Part shown: positions 4,448 to 11,867 of the stretch, piece after piece
How the letters are laid out: each line of letters begins with the position of its first letter
How positions within the stretch are numbered: position 1 is the stretch's first letter
Source of the DNA: Bacteroidales bacterium
GTDB taxonomy: Bacteria > Bacteroidota > Bacteroidia > Bacteroidales > UBA7960
Assembly: GCA_007131895.1 (NCBI GenBank)
Contig: SLPR01000172.1
Span: forward strand, 1 to 11,867
Direction: 5' to 3'
DNA: 11,867 bases
The notes under the pieces: model-generated
Databases searched by the model: none
What the model saw: the letters and a program-made list of their open reading frames with translations, nothing else
What the model was told of the DNA's origin: nothing
Program-made: the position numbers and the translations under genes

Positions 4448-7400
4448 ATGCAGAAAGACGAGATAGACCAACAAGGGCTTTACTCAGCCGAAAACGAACA
4501 TGACAGCTGCGGCATTGGCTTTGTAGCCAGTATCAGGGGTGAAGCTTCGCATCAGATAGTGCGGTCTGGACTGGAGGTTTTGATCAACATGACCCACCGT
4601 GGAGCGGAGAGCGCGGACAACAAAACCGGCGATGGAGCAGGAATTATGGTTCAGATTCCACACCGTCTTCTGTCGGACGAAATGCCGGGATTGCCCCCTG
4701 CCGGAAACTACGGAGCAGGCATTTACTTCCTTCCGGCAGAGAAGGAAGCCAGGCAACAATGCGAGAAACTGTTTCTTGATACCATTCGCGAGGAGAACCT
4801 TGAGTTAATTGCTACCCGGGATGTTCCGGTAAACAACAAAGACCTGGGCGAAATTGCCCTTTCCAATGAGCCTATTATCAGGCAGGTATTCATTGCGGGC
4901 AACCATGAGCAGGATGACCTGGAGCGCAAACTGTATGTGATTCGCAAGATTACTGAAAAGAAAGTCCGCGAATCAACCATTGAAGGAAAAAGCTTTTTTT
5001 ATCTGGTAAGCCTTTCAACACGCACCATGATCTTCAAGGGAATGTTTACGCCTGAACAACTGGCGCATTATTACACCGATTTTCAGGATGCCCGGTTTGA
5101 AAGTGCCATTTGCGTTGTGCATTCCCGCTTCAGCACCAATACTTTTCCCACATGGAGTCTTGCCCAGCCATTCCGCTACCTGGCGCACAACGGCGAGATT
5201 AACACCATAAAAGGAAACAGGTTGTGGATGCAGGCACGAGAGTCACTGTTAAAAACAGATCTTTTTGGCAGCGATTTGCAGAAAGTATTTCCCGTTATTG
5301 AGCCCGGCATGAGCGACTCGGCCTCCCTGGACAATGTGCTGGAGTTTCTTGTGCTTACCGGACGCTCATTACCTCACGCTTTGGCCATGCTCGTACCAGA
5401 GTCCTTTAACGACAAAAACCCTATCCCTCAAAGCCTGAAGGATTTTTACGAATATTTTTCCACTATTATGGAGCCCTGGGATGGCCCCGCATCACTGCTG
5501 TTTTTCGATGGCCGCTATGTGGGAGGCACCCTGGACCGAAATGGCCTGCGCCCTTCCAGGTATCTGATTACCAAAAGCGGATTGATCGTCATGGGTAGCG
5601 AAACCGGGGTGCAAAGCTTTGAACCTCAGGAAGTGCAGGAAAAAGGACGACTGAGACCCGGCAAGCTATTGCTGGCAGATACCAAGCTGGGCGTGATTAT
5701 CAGTGACGAAGAGATCAAAAGTCAGCTGGCCAAAACCAATCCCTACGGTAACTGGCTCCGCGATCATCGTCTGGAGCTGGAAAACATTGAAGTAAAGGAA
5801 AGAATGCCTTCTTCCATGGGCGACCAGTACTCTACCTGGGCCAAAATATTTGGCTATACCAAAGAAGATCTGGAGCATATTATCAAACCCATGGCCATGG
5901 AGGGGAAAGAACCTACCGGTTCCATGGGCAATGACACCCCTCTGGCTGTTTTGTCAGATAAACCCCAACGTCTTTTCAATTATTTCAAGCAACAATTTGC
6001 ACAGGTTACCAATCCTCCCATAGACCCCATACGCGAAGGTTTGGTAATGACCCTGACAAACTATATCGGATCGGTAAATAAAAACCTCCTTGAGGAATCT
6101 CCCTCCCTTTGCAAGCTCATTAAATTTAAGAGTCCGGTGGTTACCAATACCGATCTGGGAAAAATGAAAAATCTGGTTGACACTGAATTTGCCCATATGG
6201 TTTTACCTATGGTATTTAATCCCAAAGGTGAAGACCGGGCTCTGGAAGAAGCACTGGCCAATCTTTGCAGGGATGCTGAAAATGCGGTGGATAGCCATGT
6301 AAACTTCCTCATTTTATCCGACCGGGATATCAACCCGGCCTATGCCCCCATTCCTTCATTGCTTGCCGTAGCCGCAGTGCATCATCATCTGATCAAAGCC
6401 AAAAAGCGGATGCAGGTGGGGCTGGTTGTTGAATCCGCTGAACCCCGTGAAGTAATGCACTTTGCCCTTTTGCTGGGCTATGGAGCAAGCATTATCAACC
6501 CTTACCTGGCTTTTGCCGCCATAGATGATATGGTGAAAAAAGGGGACATCAGATTAGAATACCGAAAAGCAAGGGAAAACTATATCAAAGCCCTGGATAA
6601 TGGCATATTGAAAGTGATGTCAAAAATGGGCATTTCCACCCTCAGATCGTACCATGGAGCGCAGATTTTCGAATGCCTTGGCGTTGATCCTCATGTTGTG
6701 AACAACTATTTCAATGGCACTGCATCGCGGATTGGGGGTATCGGATTAAAGGAGATTGCCTTTGAAGCTGCCCTGCCTCATAAGCAGGCTTTTGGTTCCA
6801 TGAGTGAAAACGGATCGTGGCGACCTGCCACCGAGGGTGTCTATGCCTACCGGGTAAACGGAGAACACCATGCATGGAATCCCGAATCCATTAGTCTTTT
6901 GCAATGGGCAACCAAAACGAACAACTATGCCAAATACAAAGAATACGCGACCCTGGTAAATGAGCAGAACAGGAAACCTGCATTTTTACGCGGATTCCTC
7001 AATTACAGGAAACAACAGCCCGTGCCCCTTGAAGAGGTAGAACCTGTTGAGTCAATTACACGACGATTTGTTACAGGAGCCATGTCCTATGGTTCCATCA
7101 GCAAGGAAGCCCATGAGGCACTTGCTATGGCCATGAACTATATCGGTGGTCGTAGCAACACCGGGGAAGGTGGAGAAGACCCTGAGCGTTATCGCCCGCT
7201 AACCGGAGGGGAAAATAAGCGAAGTGCTATCAAGCAGGTGGCCTCAGGAAGATTTGGTGTTACCATTGACTACCTGGTCAATGCCGATGAACTCCAGATC
7301 AAGGTAGCCCAGGGAGCTAAGCCCGGTGAAGGAGGACAGCTGCCCGGATTCAAGGTGAACGAGGTAATTGCCCGACTGAGAAATTCAACACCGGGTATTA

Positions 7401-8986
7401 CCCTGATATCTCCCCCTCCTCACCACGATATTTATTCCATTGAAGATCTGGCACAATTGATTTTTGATCTGAAAAATGCAAATCCCACAGCCCGCATAAG
7501 CGTAAAGCTGGTCTCCGAATATGGAGTAGGTACCATTGCCGCCGGTGTAGCCAAAGCAAAAGCAGATTTGATTACCATCAGTGGGTTGGAAGGAGGAACC
7601 GGTGCAAGTCCGGTGAGCTCCATAAAACATGCAGGCTTACCTGTGGAGCTGGGTATTGCCGAAGCCCATCAAACCCTGGTGATGAACAATCTGCGAGGCA
7701 GGGTGAAGCTGCAGACCGATGGCCAGCTTAAGACCGGGCTCGATGTGGTGCTTATGGGAATGCTTGGGGCTGAAGAATTTGGTTTTTCTACTGCTGCACT
7801 GATCAACCTGGGATGCATCATGATGCGAAAATGTCACCTCAACACCTGTCCGGTAGGAGTGGCCACTCAGGATGAAAATCTAAGAAAACGATTTTTGGGA
7901 AAAGCAGAATACGTGGTCAATTTTTTTCAGTTTATAGCGCAGGATGTGCGGGAAATAATGGCGGAGATGGGGGTGCGGAAGTTTGATGACCTGGTGGGCC
8001 GAAGCGACCTGCTGGAGGCCAGAACAGATATCAGTTATCCCAAAGCAGCCACGGTGGATGTGTCAAAGTTGATATATTTCCCGCCACAATCCAGGACCCA
8101 TGACCTGAGATTTACCCATCCCCAAAACCATCACATCGATGAGGTAAAAGATCTGAAACTTATTAAACTTGCAGAAAAGGCCATCGCAAGCAGAGACAAG
8201 GTATGGATATCGGATGGCATAAAAAATACTGACCGTGCTGTTGGCACCATGCTATCAGGATACCTTGCCAACAGGCTGAGAGGAGAAAAGCTTTCGGAAG
8301 ATAGTCTCAATGCACGTTTCAGCGGGTCGGCAGGGCAAAGTTTCGGGGCATTCCTGGCCAGTGGACTTACCTTCCGGCTTGAAGGGGATGCCAATGATTA
8401 TTTAGGCAAAGGCCTGTCGGGGGGTAAAATTATCGTAACACCCCCTGATGGCAGCACTTTTGCTCCCGAAGATAATATCATCATTGGCAATACCGTGCTC
8501 TACGGTGCCACCTCGGGAGAACTGTATGTGAGAGGAATGGCAGGAGAACGGTTTTCGGTGCGCAACAGTGGGGCGCTGGCCGTATGCGAAGGGGTTGGCG
8601 ACCATGGTTGCGAATACATGACCGGAGGAAGGGTGGTGATACTGGGACCCACGGGAAGAAACTTTGCCGCGGGTATGAGCGGAGGAATCGCCTGGGTGCT
8701 GGATGTAAAAGGAGACTTTGAGTATTTCTGCAACAAAGGGTTAGTGGAAACAGGGCCACTGGAAGATATGACGGATATAAAAGAAGTGCAACAGCTCATC
8801 TCGAATCACCTGCTTTACACCAAAAGCCTGCTGGCAGAAAAGATTCTTGTAAACTGGGAAACCTATGCAGGCAAATTTGTAAAGATTATTCCGCTTGAAT
8901 ACAAAAAAGTAATGAAGGAGATGCAATTAAAGAGCATCAGGGAGAAGCTGGAACTCTCTGAAGATACCCCTCAACATCAGTATTAA
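4448..8986 (+). CDS. gltB: Glutamate synthase (NADPH-type) large/alpha subunit
   Basis: This 1512-residue protein is full length for bacterial GOGAT alpha. A 20-residue propeptide precedes Cys21 (HDS-C-GIGF), the N-terminal nucleophile of the class II glutamine amidotransferase domain (about 21-420; H50-R51-G52-A53, GDGAG 61-65, HNGEIN 247-252). A central domain (about 450-780) links to the FMN/glutamate synthase TIM barrel (about 810-1200), with GAMSYGSIS (877-885), SNTGEGG (903-909) and QGAKPGEGGQLPG (955-967). The 3Fe-4S ligands follow as C1123-x5-C1129-x4-C1134. The C-terminal GXGXG beta-helix (about 1260-1450) contains FSGSAGQSFGAF (from 1291). Glutamine-derived ammonia is channelled to the barrel to convert 2-oxoglutarate to glutamate; cytosolic, in complex with GltD. 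The start at 4448 is fixed by the propeptide length. It is followed 17 bp later by gltD. The leader carries a terminator hairpin that may attenuate the operon. All key residues checked are present. Confidence 0.98.
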   Translation: MQKDEIDQQGLYSAENEHDSCGIGFVASIRGEASHQIVRSGLEVLINMTHRGAESADNKTGDGAGIMVQIPHRLLSDEMPGLPPAGNYGAGIYFLPAEKEARQQCEKLFLDTIREENLELIATRDVPVNNKDLGEIALSNEPIIRQVFIAGNHEQDDLERKLYVIRKITEKKVRESTIEGKSFFYLVSLSTRTMIFKGMFTPEQLAHYYTDFQDARFESAICVVHSRFSTNTFPTWSLAQPFRYLAHNGEINTIKGNRLWMQARESLLKTDLFGSDLQKVFPVIEPGMSDSASLDNVLEFLVLTGRSLPHALAMLVPESFNDKNPIPQSLKDFYEYFSTIMEPWDGPASLLFFDGRYVGGTLDRNGLRPSRYLITKSGLIVMGSETGVQSFEPQEVQEKGRLRPGKLLLADTKLGVIISDEEIKSQLAKTNPYGNWLRDHRLELENIEVKERMPSSMGDQYSTWAKIFGYTKEDLEHIIKPMAMEGKEPTGSMGNDTPLAVLSDKPQRLFNYFKQQFAQVTNPPIDPIREGLVMTLTNYIGSVNKNLLEESPSLCKLIKFKSPVVTNTDLGKMKNLVDTEFAHMVLPMVFNPKGEDRALEEALANLCRDAENAVDSHVNFLILSDRDINPAYAPIPSLLAVAAVHHHLIKAKKRMQVGLVVESAEPREVMHFALLLGYGASIINPYLAFAAIDDMVKKGDIRLEYRKARENYIKALDNGILKVMSKMGISTLRSYHGAQIFECLGVDPHVVNNYFNGTASRIGGIGLKEIAFEAALPHKQAFGSMSENGSWRPATEGVYAYRVNGEHHAWNPESISLLQWATKTNNYAKYKEYATLVNEQNRKPAFLRGFLNYRKQQPVPLEEVEPVESITRRFVTGAMSYGSISKEAHEALAMAMNYIGGRSNTGEGGEDPERYRPLTGGENKRSAIKQVASGRFGVTIDYLVNADELQIKVAQGAKPGEGGQLPGFKVNEVIARLRNSTPGITLISPPPHHDIYSIEDLAQLIFDLKNANPTARISVKLVSEYGVGTIAAGVAKAKADLITISGLEGGTGASPVSSIKHAGLPVELGIAEAHQTLVMNNLRGRVKLQTDGQLKTGLDVVLMGMLGAEEFGFSTAALINLGCIMMRKCHLNTCPVGVATQDENLRKRFLGKAEYVVNFFQFIAQDVREIMAEMGVRKFDDLVGRSDLLEARTDISYPKAATVDVSKLIYFPPQSRTHDLRFTHPQNHHIDEVKDLKLIKLAEKAIASRDKVWISDGIKNTDRAVGTMLSGYLANRLRGEKLSEDSLNARFSGSAGQSFGAFLASGLTFRLEGDANDYLGKGLSGGKIIVTPPDGSTFAPEDNIIIGNTVLYGATSGELYVRGMAGERFSVRNSGALAVCEGVGDHGCEYMTGGRVVILGPTGRNFAAGMSGGIAWVLDVKGDFEYFCNKGLVETGPLEDMTDIKEVQQLISNHLLYTKSLLAEKILVNWETYAGKFVKIIPLEYKKVMKEMQLKSIREKLELSEDTPQHQY

Positions 8987-9003
8987 TCATAAATTGACAA
9001 GAT

Positions 9004-10446
9004 ATGGGAGACCCGAAAGGATTCATCAATATACCCCGAAAAGAAAGTGGCAATCGTCCGGTACAGGAACGAATCAATGATTATGGAGAGGTGGAGCAAA
9101 CCCTCAATGACCACGACCGCAAAGAACAAGCCGCAAGATGTATGGACTGCGGCATCCCGTTTTGCCAGTGGGCATGCCCGGTTATGAACAACATGCCTGA
9201 GTGGCAGGATGCCATTTACAAAGATGACTGGAAGCTGGCCATCGACCTTCTGCATGTTACCAATAATTTTCCTGAGTTTACGGGCCGAATTTGCCCGGCA
9301 CCCTGCGAAACAGGATGTGTGCTTGCCTTGCATGAAGAGCCCGTGACCATAAGAGAAAATGAAGCAGCAGTGACCGAAAAAGCCTTCGAGAGGGGCTATA
9401 TTGTGCCCCAACCTCCTCTTGTGAGAACCGGGAAAAAAGTGGCCGTTATTGGCTCCGGACCGGCAGGACTTGCCTGTGCCGACCTGCTCAACAAAGCAGG
9501 ACACAGCGTTACCGTATTTGAAAAAGACGAAACTCCGGGAGGACTGCTCCGCTATGGCATTCCCGACTTCAAGCTGGCAAAAAACGTGATCGACAGACGC
9601 CTGGATGTGCTCAAGAAGGAAGGATTGATGATCCAAACCGGCGTTGAAGCAGGAACAGACATTACAGCAAAACAGCTTAACGATGAGTTTGATGCCATTT
9701 GCATTGCCGTGGGAGCTATGAAAGCCCGCGACCTTCCCGTTGAAGGACGGGAGCTTGAGGGGGTGCATTTTGCCATGGATTTTCTTAAACAGCAAAATAA
9801 AATGGTCAGTGGAACACAATTCTCCGCTGAAGAAAGAATTTCTGCACAAGGTAAACATGTGCTGGTTATCGGTGGTGGCGATACCGGCTCTGACTGCGTT
9901 GGAACTTCCAACAGGCAAAAGGCTGCGTCCATTAAGCAAATTGAGATTCTTCCCGAGCCGCCACTGAAGCGCGATATCAACAATCCATGGCCATACTGGG
10001 CTAAAGTGCAGAAAACTTCAAGTTCCCATGAAGAAGGCTGTCAAAGAATGTGGAATGTTTTGACCCAAAAATTTGTGGGGCAAAACGGAAAAGTAAAAGC
10101 TGCTGAGATTGCTGAGGTTGAGTGGACTCCTGGAAGCAACGGAAATATGGAGATGAGGGTGGTGCCGGGTTCAGAAAGGACCATACCTGTTGATCTTGTC
10201 CTGTTGTCTATGGGGTTTGTGCACCCGGTGCAGGAGGGATTGCTTAATGATATGGACATGAAGTATACCCACCGCGGAAACGTGATGGTAAAACCCAACA
10301 ACCAAACCCATTTTGAGAAAATATTTGCTACCGGCGACAGCATCCTCGGGGCAAGCCTGGTGGTCAATGCCATTGCATCAGGCAGGAAAACAGCGAAGGC
10401 CATCCTTGAATTTCTGGAAGTGAATAAGGAAAAAAGTACTTCTTAA
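9004..10446 (+). CDS. gltD: Glutamate synthase small/beta subunit
   Basis: This 480-residue flavoprotein supplies electrons from NAD(P)H to GltB. The N-terminal iron-sulfur region has C46-x2-C49-x4-C54-x3-C58 and a second set at C97, C101 and C105 (GRICPAPCETGC), the pattern of the 4Fe-4S clusters that pass electrons between subunits. The FAD Rossmann motif is VAVIGSGPAG (146-155). The NAD(P)H Rossmann motif is VLVIGGGDTGSD (286-297), followed by SNRQKA with R304, a residue type that usually contacts the NADPH phosphate. ATGDSILGASLVVNAIASGR near the C-terminus is the closing FAD site. Start ATG 9004 gives the standard MGDPKGFI-type N-terminus with no Shine-Dalgarno. It forms an operon with gltB. 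No clear intrinsic terminator follows; the T-run at about 10490-10497 lacks a good stem. Confidence 0.97.
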   Translation: MGDPKGFINIPRKESGNRPVQERINDYGEVEQTLNDHDRKEQAARCMDCGIPFCQWACPVMNNMPEWQDAIYKDDWKLAIDLLHVTNNFPEFTGRICPAPCETGCVLALHEEPVTIRENEAAVTEKAFERGYIVPQPPLVRTGKKVAVIGSGPAGLACADLLNKAGHSVTVFEKDETPGGLLRYGIPDFKLAKNVIDRRLDVLKKEGLMIQTGVEAGTDITAKQLNDEFDAICIAVGAMKARDLPVEGRELEGVHFAMDFLKQQNKMVSGTQFSAEERISAQGKHVLVIGGGDTGSDCVGTSNRQKAASIKQIEILPEPPLKRDINNPWPYWAKVQKTSSSHEEGCQRMWNVLTQKFVGQNGKVKAAEIAEVEWTPGSNGNMEMRVVPGSERTIPVDLVLLSMGFVHPVQEGLLNDMDMKYTHRGNVMVKPNNQTHFEKIFATGDSILGASLVVNAIASGRKTAKAILEFLEVNKEKSTS

Positions 10447-10758
10447 AAAGAGGATGTTTACATACATTTCCGTTGATTTCTCTGGAACTTTTTTTTCATC
10501 CCGGTAAAAATTAATGTAAGTATTGACAAGGGCTTTGTGCATGTTGTCCGGAATCTTGTTTTTCGGCTGATGAATTTGCTGGCAGGATAGGTTTTAGTTA
10601 AAACATAGGGTTAATTTATTTTTCATGAGCTTAATCATCCGTTTTGGGTGTAGTTGCTATTATGGGTCATCGGTTTTGTTACATGCCGAACTGGTTCCTG
10701 GCTGTTGTTATTGAACGGCAGTCTCCCAATTAAGTAATATTAACTAATGTTATGTATC
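10447..10758. other. Intergenic region between gltD and the secreted-protein gene
   Basis: These 312 bases hold no ORF, tRNA or strong terminator that I can support. Two weak items stand out: a 14-bp dyad GTTTTA-GT-TAAAAC at 10591-10604, and a near-match to the -7 consensus (TAGGTTTT, 10588-10595) overlapping it. Together they could be a repressor-controlled promoter about 160 bp upstream of the next gene, but no -33 element is seen. A T-run near 10490 has no convincing stem before it. Confidence 0.5.
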
Positions 10759-11867
10759 ATGAAAAGAACACTTTATACACTTACCATCTTACTTTTTGTG
10801 CAATTAGCATCAGCACAGCAACGAACGGATACGTATGACGCGCTCATTGCGCGGGAAAAACCTGAGGCTGAATCTGCTGACCGACAACAGCTGCCTCATC
10901 CATCACACTTCAGCACGAGTATGTACGAAAATCCAATCCATGACCAGACTACCATTGCGGGTGGTGAAAAAGGATGGGCTGATTCAGAAAGCAGATTTAC
11001 CAACATGGATTTTGACCCTGCGCAGGGCAGCTACCAGGGTGCAGTGAGTGCAACGTATACCTCGGGTGATATTGCCACCGATTTTGGTGAGCCCGAAGGC
11101 AATGATCAGTCGGATTGTCCCGGCACACTTGTTATAACGCTGCCTGCCGGAGCCATTATTGTAGGGGTAGATGTTCATTATTCCATGACTGCCACGGGAA
11201 CTGGCTGGATGTCTGATCAGCACTCACGGCTGGTATGTAGCTCAGCAGGGGGGCAGGGGGAATCTTCCTGGATACAGGGCGTTGGTGGTGACCAGGGTAC
11301 CTTTGAGTATGAAAGGACAGGGCTGGATATTGCCAATAATGTTACCGGGGGAGGAAACGTTACTTTTCAGCTTCATGCTTTCAGGACATTTGGCGGCTCC
11401 GGTGACGGTTGTGCCACCGGTCACAATTATGTAGATGATCAAAGCTGGCAAGTTACGGTACATTATATCATGACTTTACCGTTTCATGACGGTTTTGAAG
11501 AGCCGGTAGTGGATGCTTCCTGGACGCAATATCTTTTGGGAGAGCGACAAAGTGGATGGAATGTTACTACCAGTCATGCCCACAATTTTGAAACTTCATT
11601 GGTTTACGGTTATAGTACTACTATTTCCTCCGATTCATGGATTGTTTCACCTGCCATTCAAACAAGCAATCAGAACCCCGGCCACCTCTCTTTCTGGTAT
11701 ATGATGCGTTTTGTAACCTATTATACCTACTCCGGTCTCTGGATCTCTGACGGCAGTCCTGATCCGCAAGATGGAGACTTTGTGGAGGTTTTTGAATTCG
11801 ATGAAGACATGGTAAGCTTGGTCTGGCAACATTTTGCCCTGGATTTGGATGAATACACGGGAGGTCA
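10759..11867 (+). CDS. Secreted protein with choice-of-anchor J / cleaved-adhesin-like domain (3' end outside window)
   Basis: The frame from ATG 10759 is open to the last base (369 codons plus two bases), so the gene is cut by the window end. Residues 1-19 (MKRTLYTLTILLFVQLASA) are a clear signal peptide with an A-S-A cleavage site before QQ. Residues about 50-238 form a Gly/Thr/Ser-rich, probably beta-sandwich region with four Cys (C120, C160, C218 and none nearby to pair C120 with certainty is visible); I do not recognise it. From about 240 (LPFHDGFEEP...SWTQYLLGERQSGWNV...SDSWIVSPAIQ...LSFWYMM...LDLDEYTGG) the chain fits the choice-of-anchor J / cleaved-adhesin jellyroll found in Bacteroidota surface and secreted proteins. 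Such proteins usually end in a type IX secretion or sorting domain, which would lie beyond the window. An in-frame ATG at 10747 is an alternative start but gives a less typical signal peptide. Cargo role (adhesin, peptidase or glycan binding) cannot be told. Visible Cys count is three: C120, C160, C218. Confidence 0.85.
   Translation, partial: MKRTLYTLTILLFVQLASAQQRTDTYDALIAREKPEAESADRQQLPHPSHFSTSMYENPIHDQTTIAGGEKGWADSESRFTNMDFDPAQGSYQGAVSATYTSGDIATDFGEPEGNDQSDCPGTLVITLPAGAIIVGVDVHYSMTATGTGWMSDQHSRLVCSSAGGQGESSWIQGVGGDQGTFEYERTGLDIANNVTGGGNVTFQLHAFRTFGGSGDGCATGHNYVDDQSWQVTVHYIMTLPFHDGFEEPVVDASWTQYLLGERQSGWNVTTSHAHNFETSLVYGYSTTISSDSWIVSPAIQTSNQNPGHLSFWYMMRFVTYYTYSGLWISDGSPDPQDGDFVEVFEFDEDMVSLVWQHFALDLDEYTGG

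Noticed and set aside
8983..9939. 318-codon ORF on the - strand
   Set aside because: It lies fully opposite gltD, which has every expected motif, and its translation is rich in Cys, His and Phe with no recognisable domain. It is an antisense shadow.
10487..10500. T-run after gltD as an intrinsic terminator
   Set aside because: The bases before it form no stable stem; the only complementary A-rich stretch lies about 40 bases away and is broken.
10835..11047. 70-codon + strand ORF
   Set aside because: Out of frame inside the secreted-protein gene that starts at 10759, whose frame has a signal peptide and a recognisable domain and stays open to the window end.

Overview
The window looks like a stretch of a Bacteroidota chromosome, probably Bacteroidales/Marinilabiliales-like, although the order is an inference. 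The evidence is the Bacteroidota-style RecQ C-terminus, a secreted protein with a choice-of-anchor J type domain, weak or absent Shine-Dalgarno sequences, and exact matches to the Bacteroidota -7 promoter consensus TAnnTTTG. Most of the content is housekeeping. I see no mobile element, CRISPR array, tRNA or rRNA, and no complete defence system.

Layout. Positions 1-2647 (+ strand): the 3' part of recQ (cut by the window start), a membrane-anchored Skp/OmpH-like periplasmic chaperone, and an exported isoaspartyl peptidase/L-asparaginase whose start overlaps the chaperone gene. Positions 2657-3800 (- strand, convergent with the first block): a small P-loop nucleotide kinase-like gene followed by a deoxycytidylate deaminase. 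An imperfect 8-bp tandem repeat array separates these two and overlaps the kinase stop codon. Positions 3801-4447: a 647-bp, visibly AT-rich divergent intergenic region. It holds near-perfect dyads, two exact -7-type boxes, a possible 47-codon ORF, a very strong + strand intrinsic terminator with no annotated gene in front of it, and a heptamer tandem array right before gltB. Positions 4448-10446 (+): gltB and gltD, the complete glutamate synthase (GOGAT) operon for ammonium assimilation. Positions 10447-10758: an intergenic region with little recognisable signal. From 10759 to the window end (+): the 5' part of a large secreted protein with a signal peptide, an unassigned domain and a choice-of-anchor J/cleaved-adhesin-like domain. 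It probably continues to a type IX secretion sorting domain beyond the window.

The most interesting part is the gltB leader. A 15-bp terminator hairpin plus U-tract lies 56 bp before gltB. It can be opposed by an alternative pairing (4322-4332 with 4357-4367), and a 17-codon ORF ends inside that alternative arm. Together these look like a transcription attenuator for nitrogen assimilation, possibly controlled by translation of a leader peptide. This is an inference from one sequence. Second in interest are the kinase/deaminase pair, which resembles a split form of the P-loop + deaminase architecture seen in AvcD-type proteins, and the two unrelated short-period tandem arrays placed just upstream of start codons.
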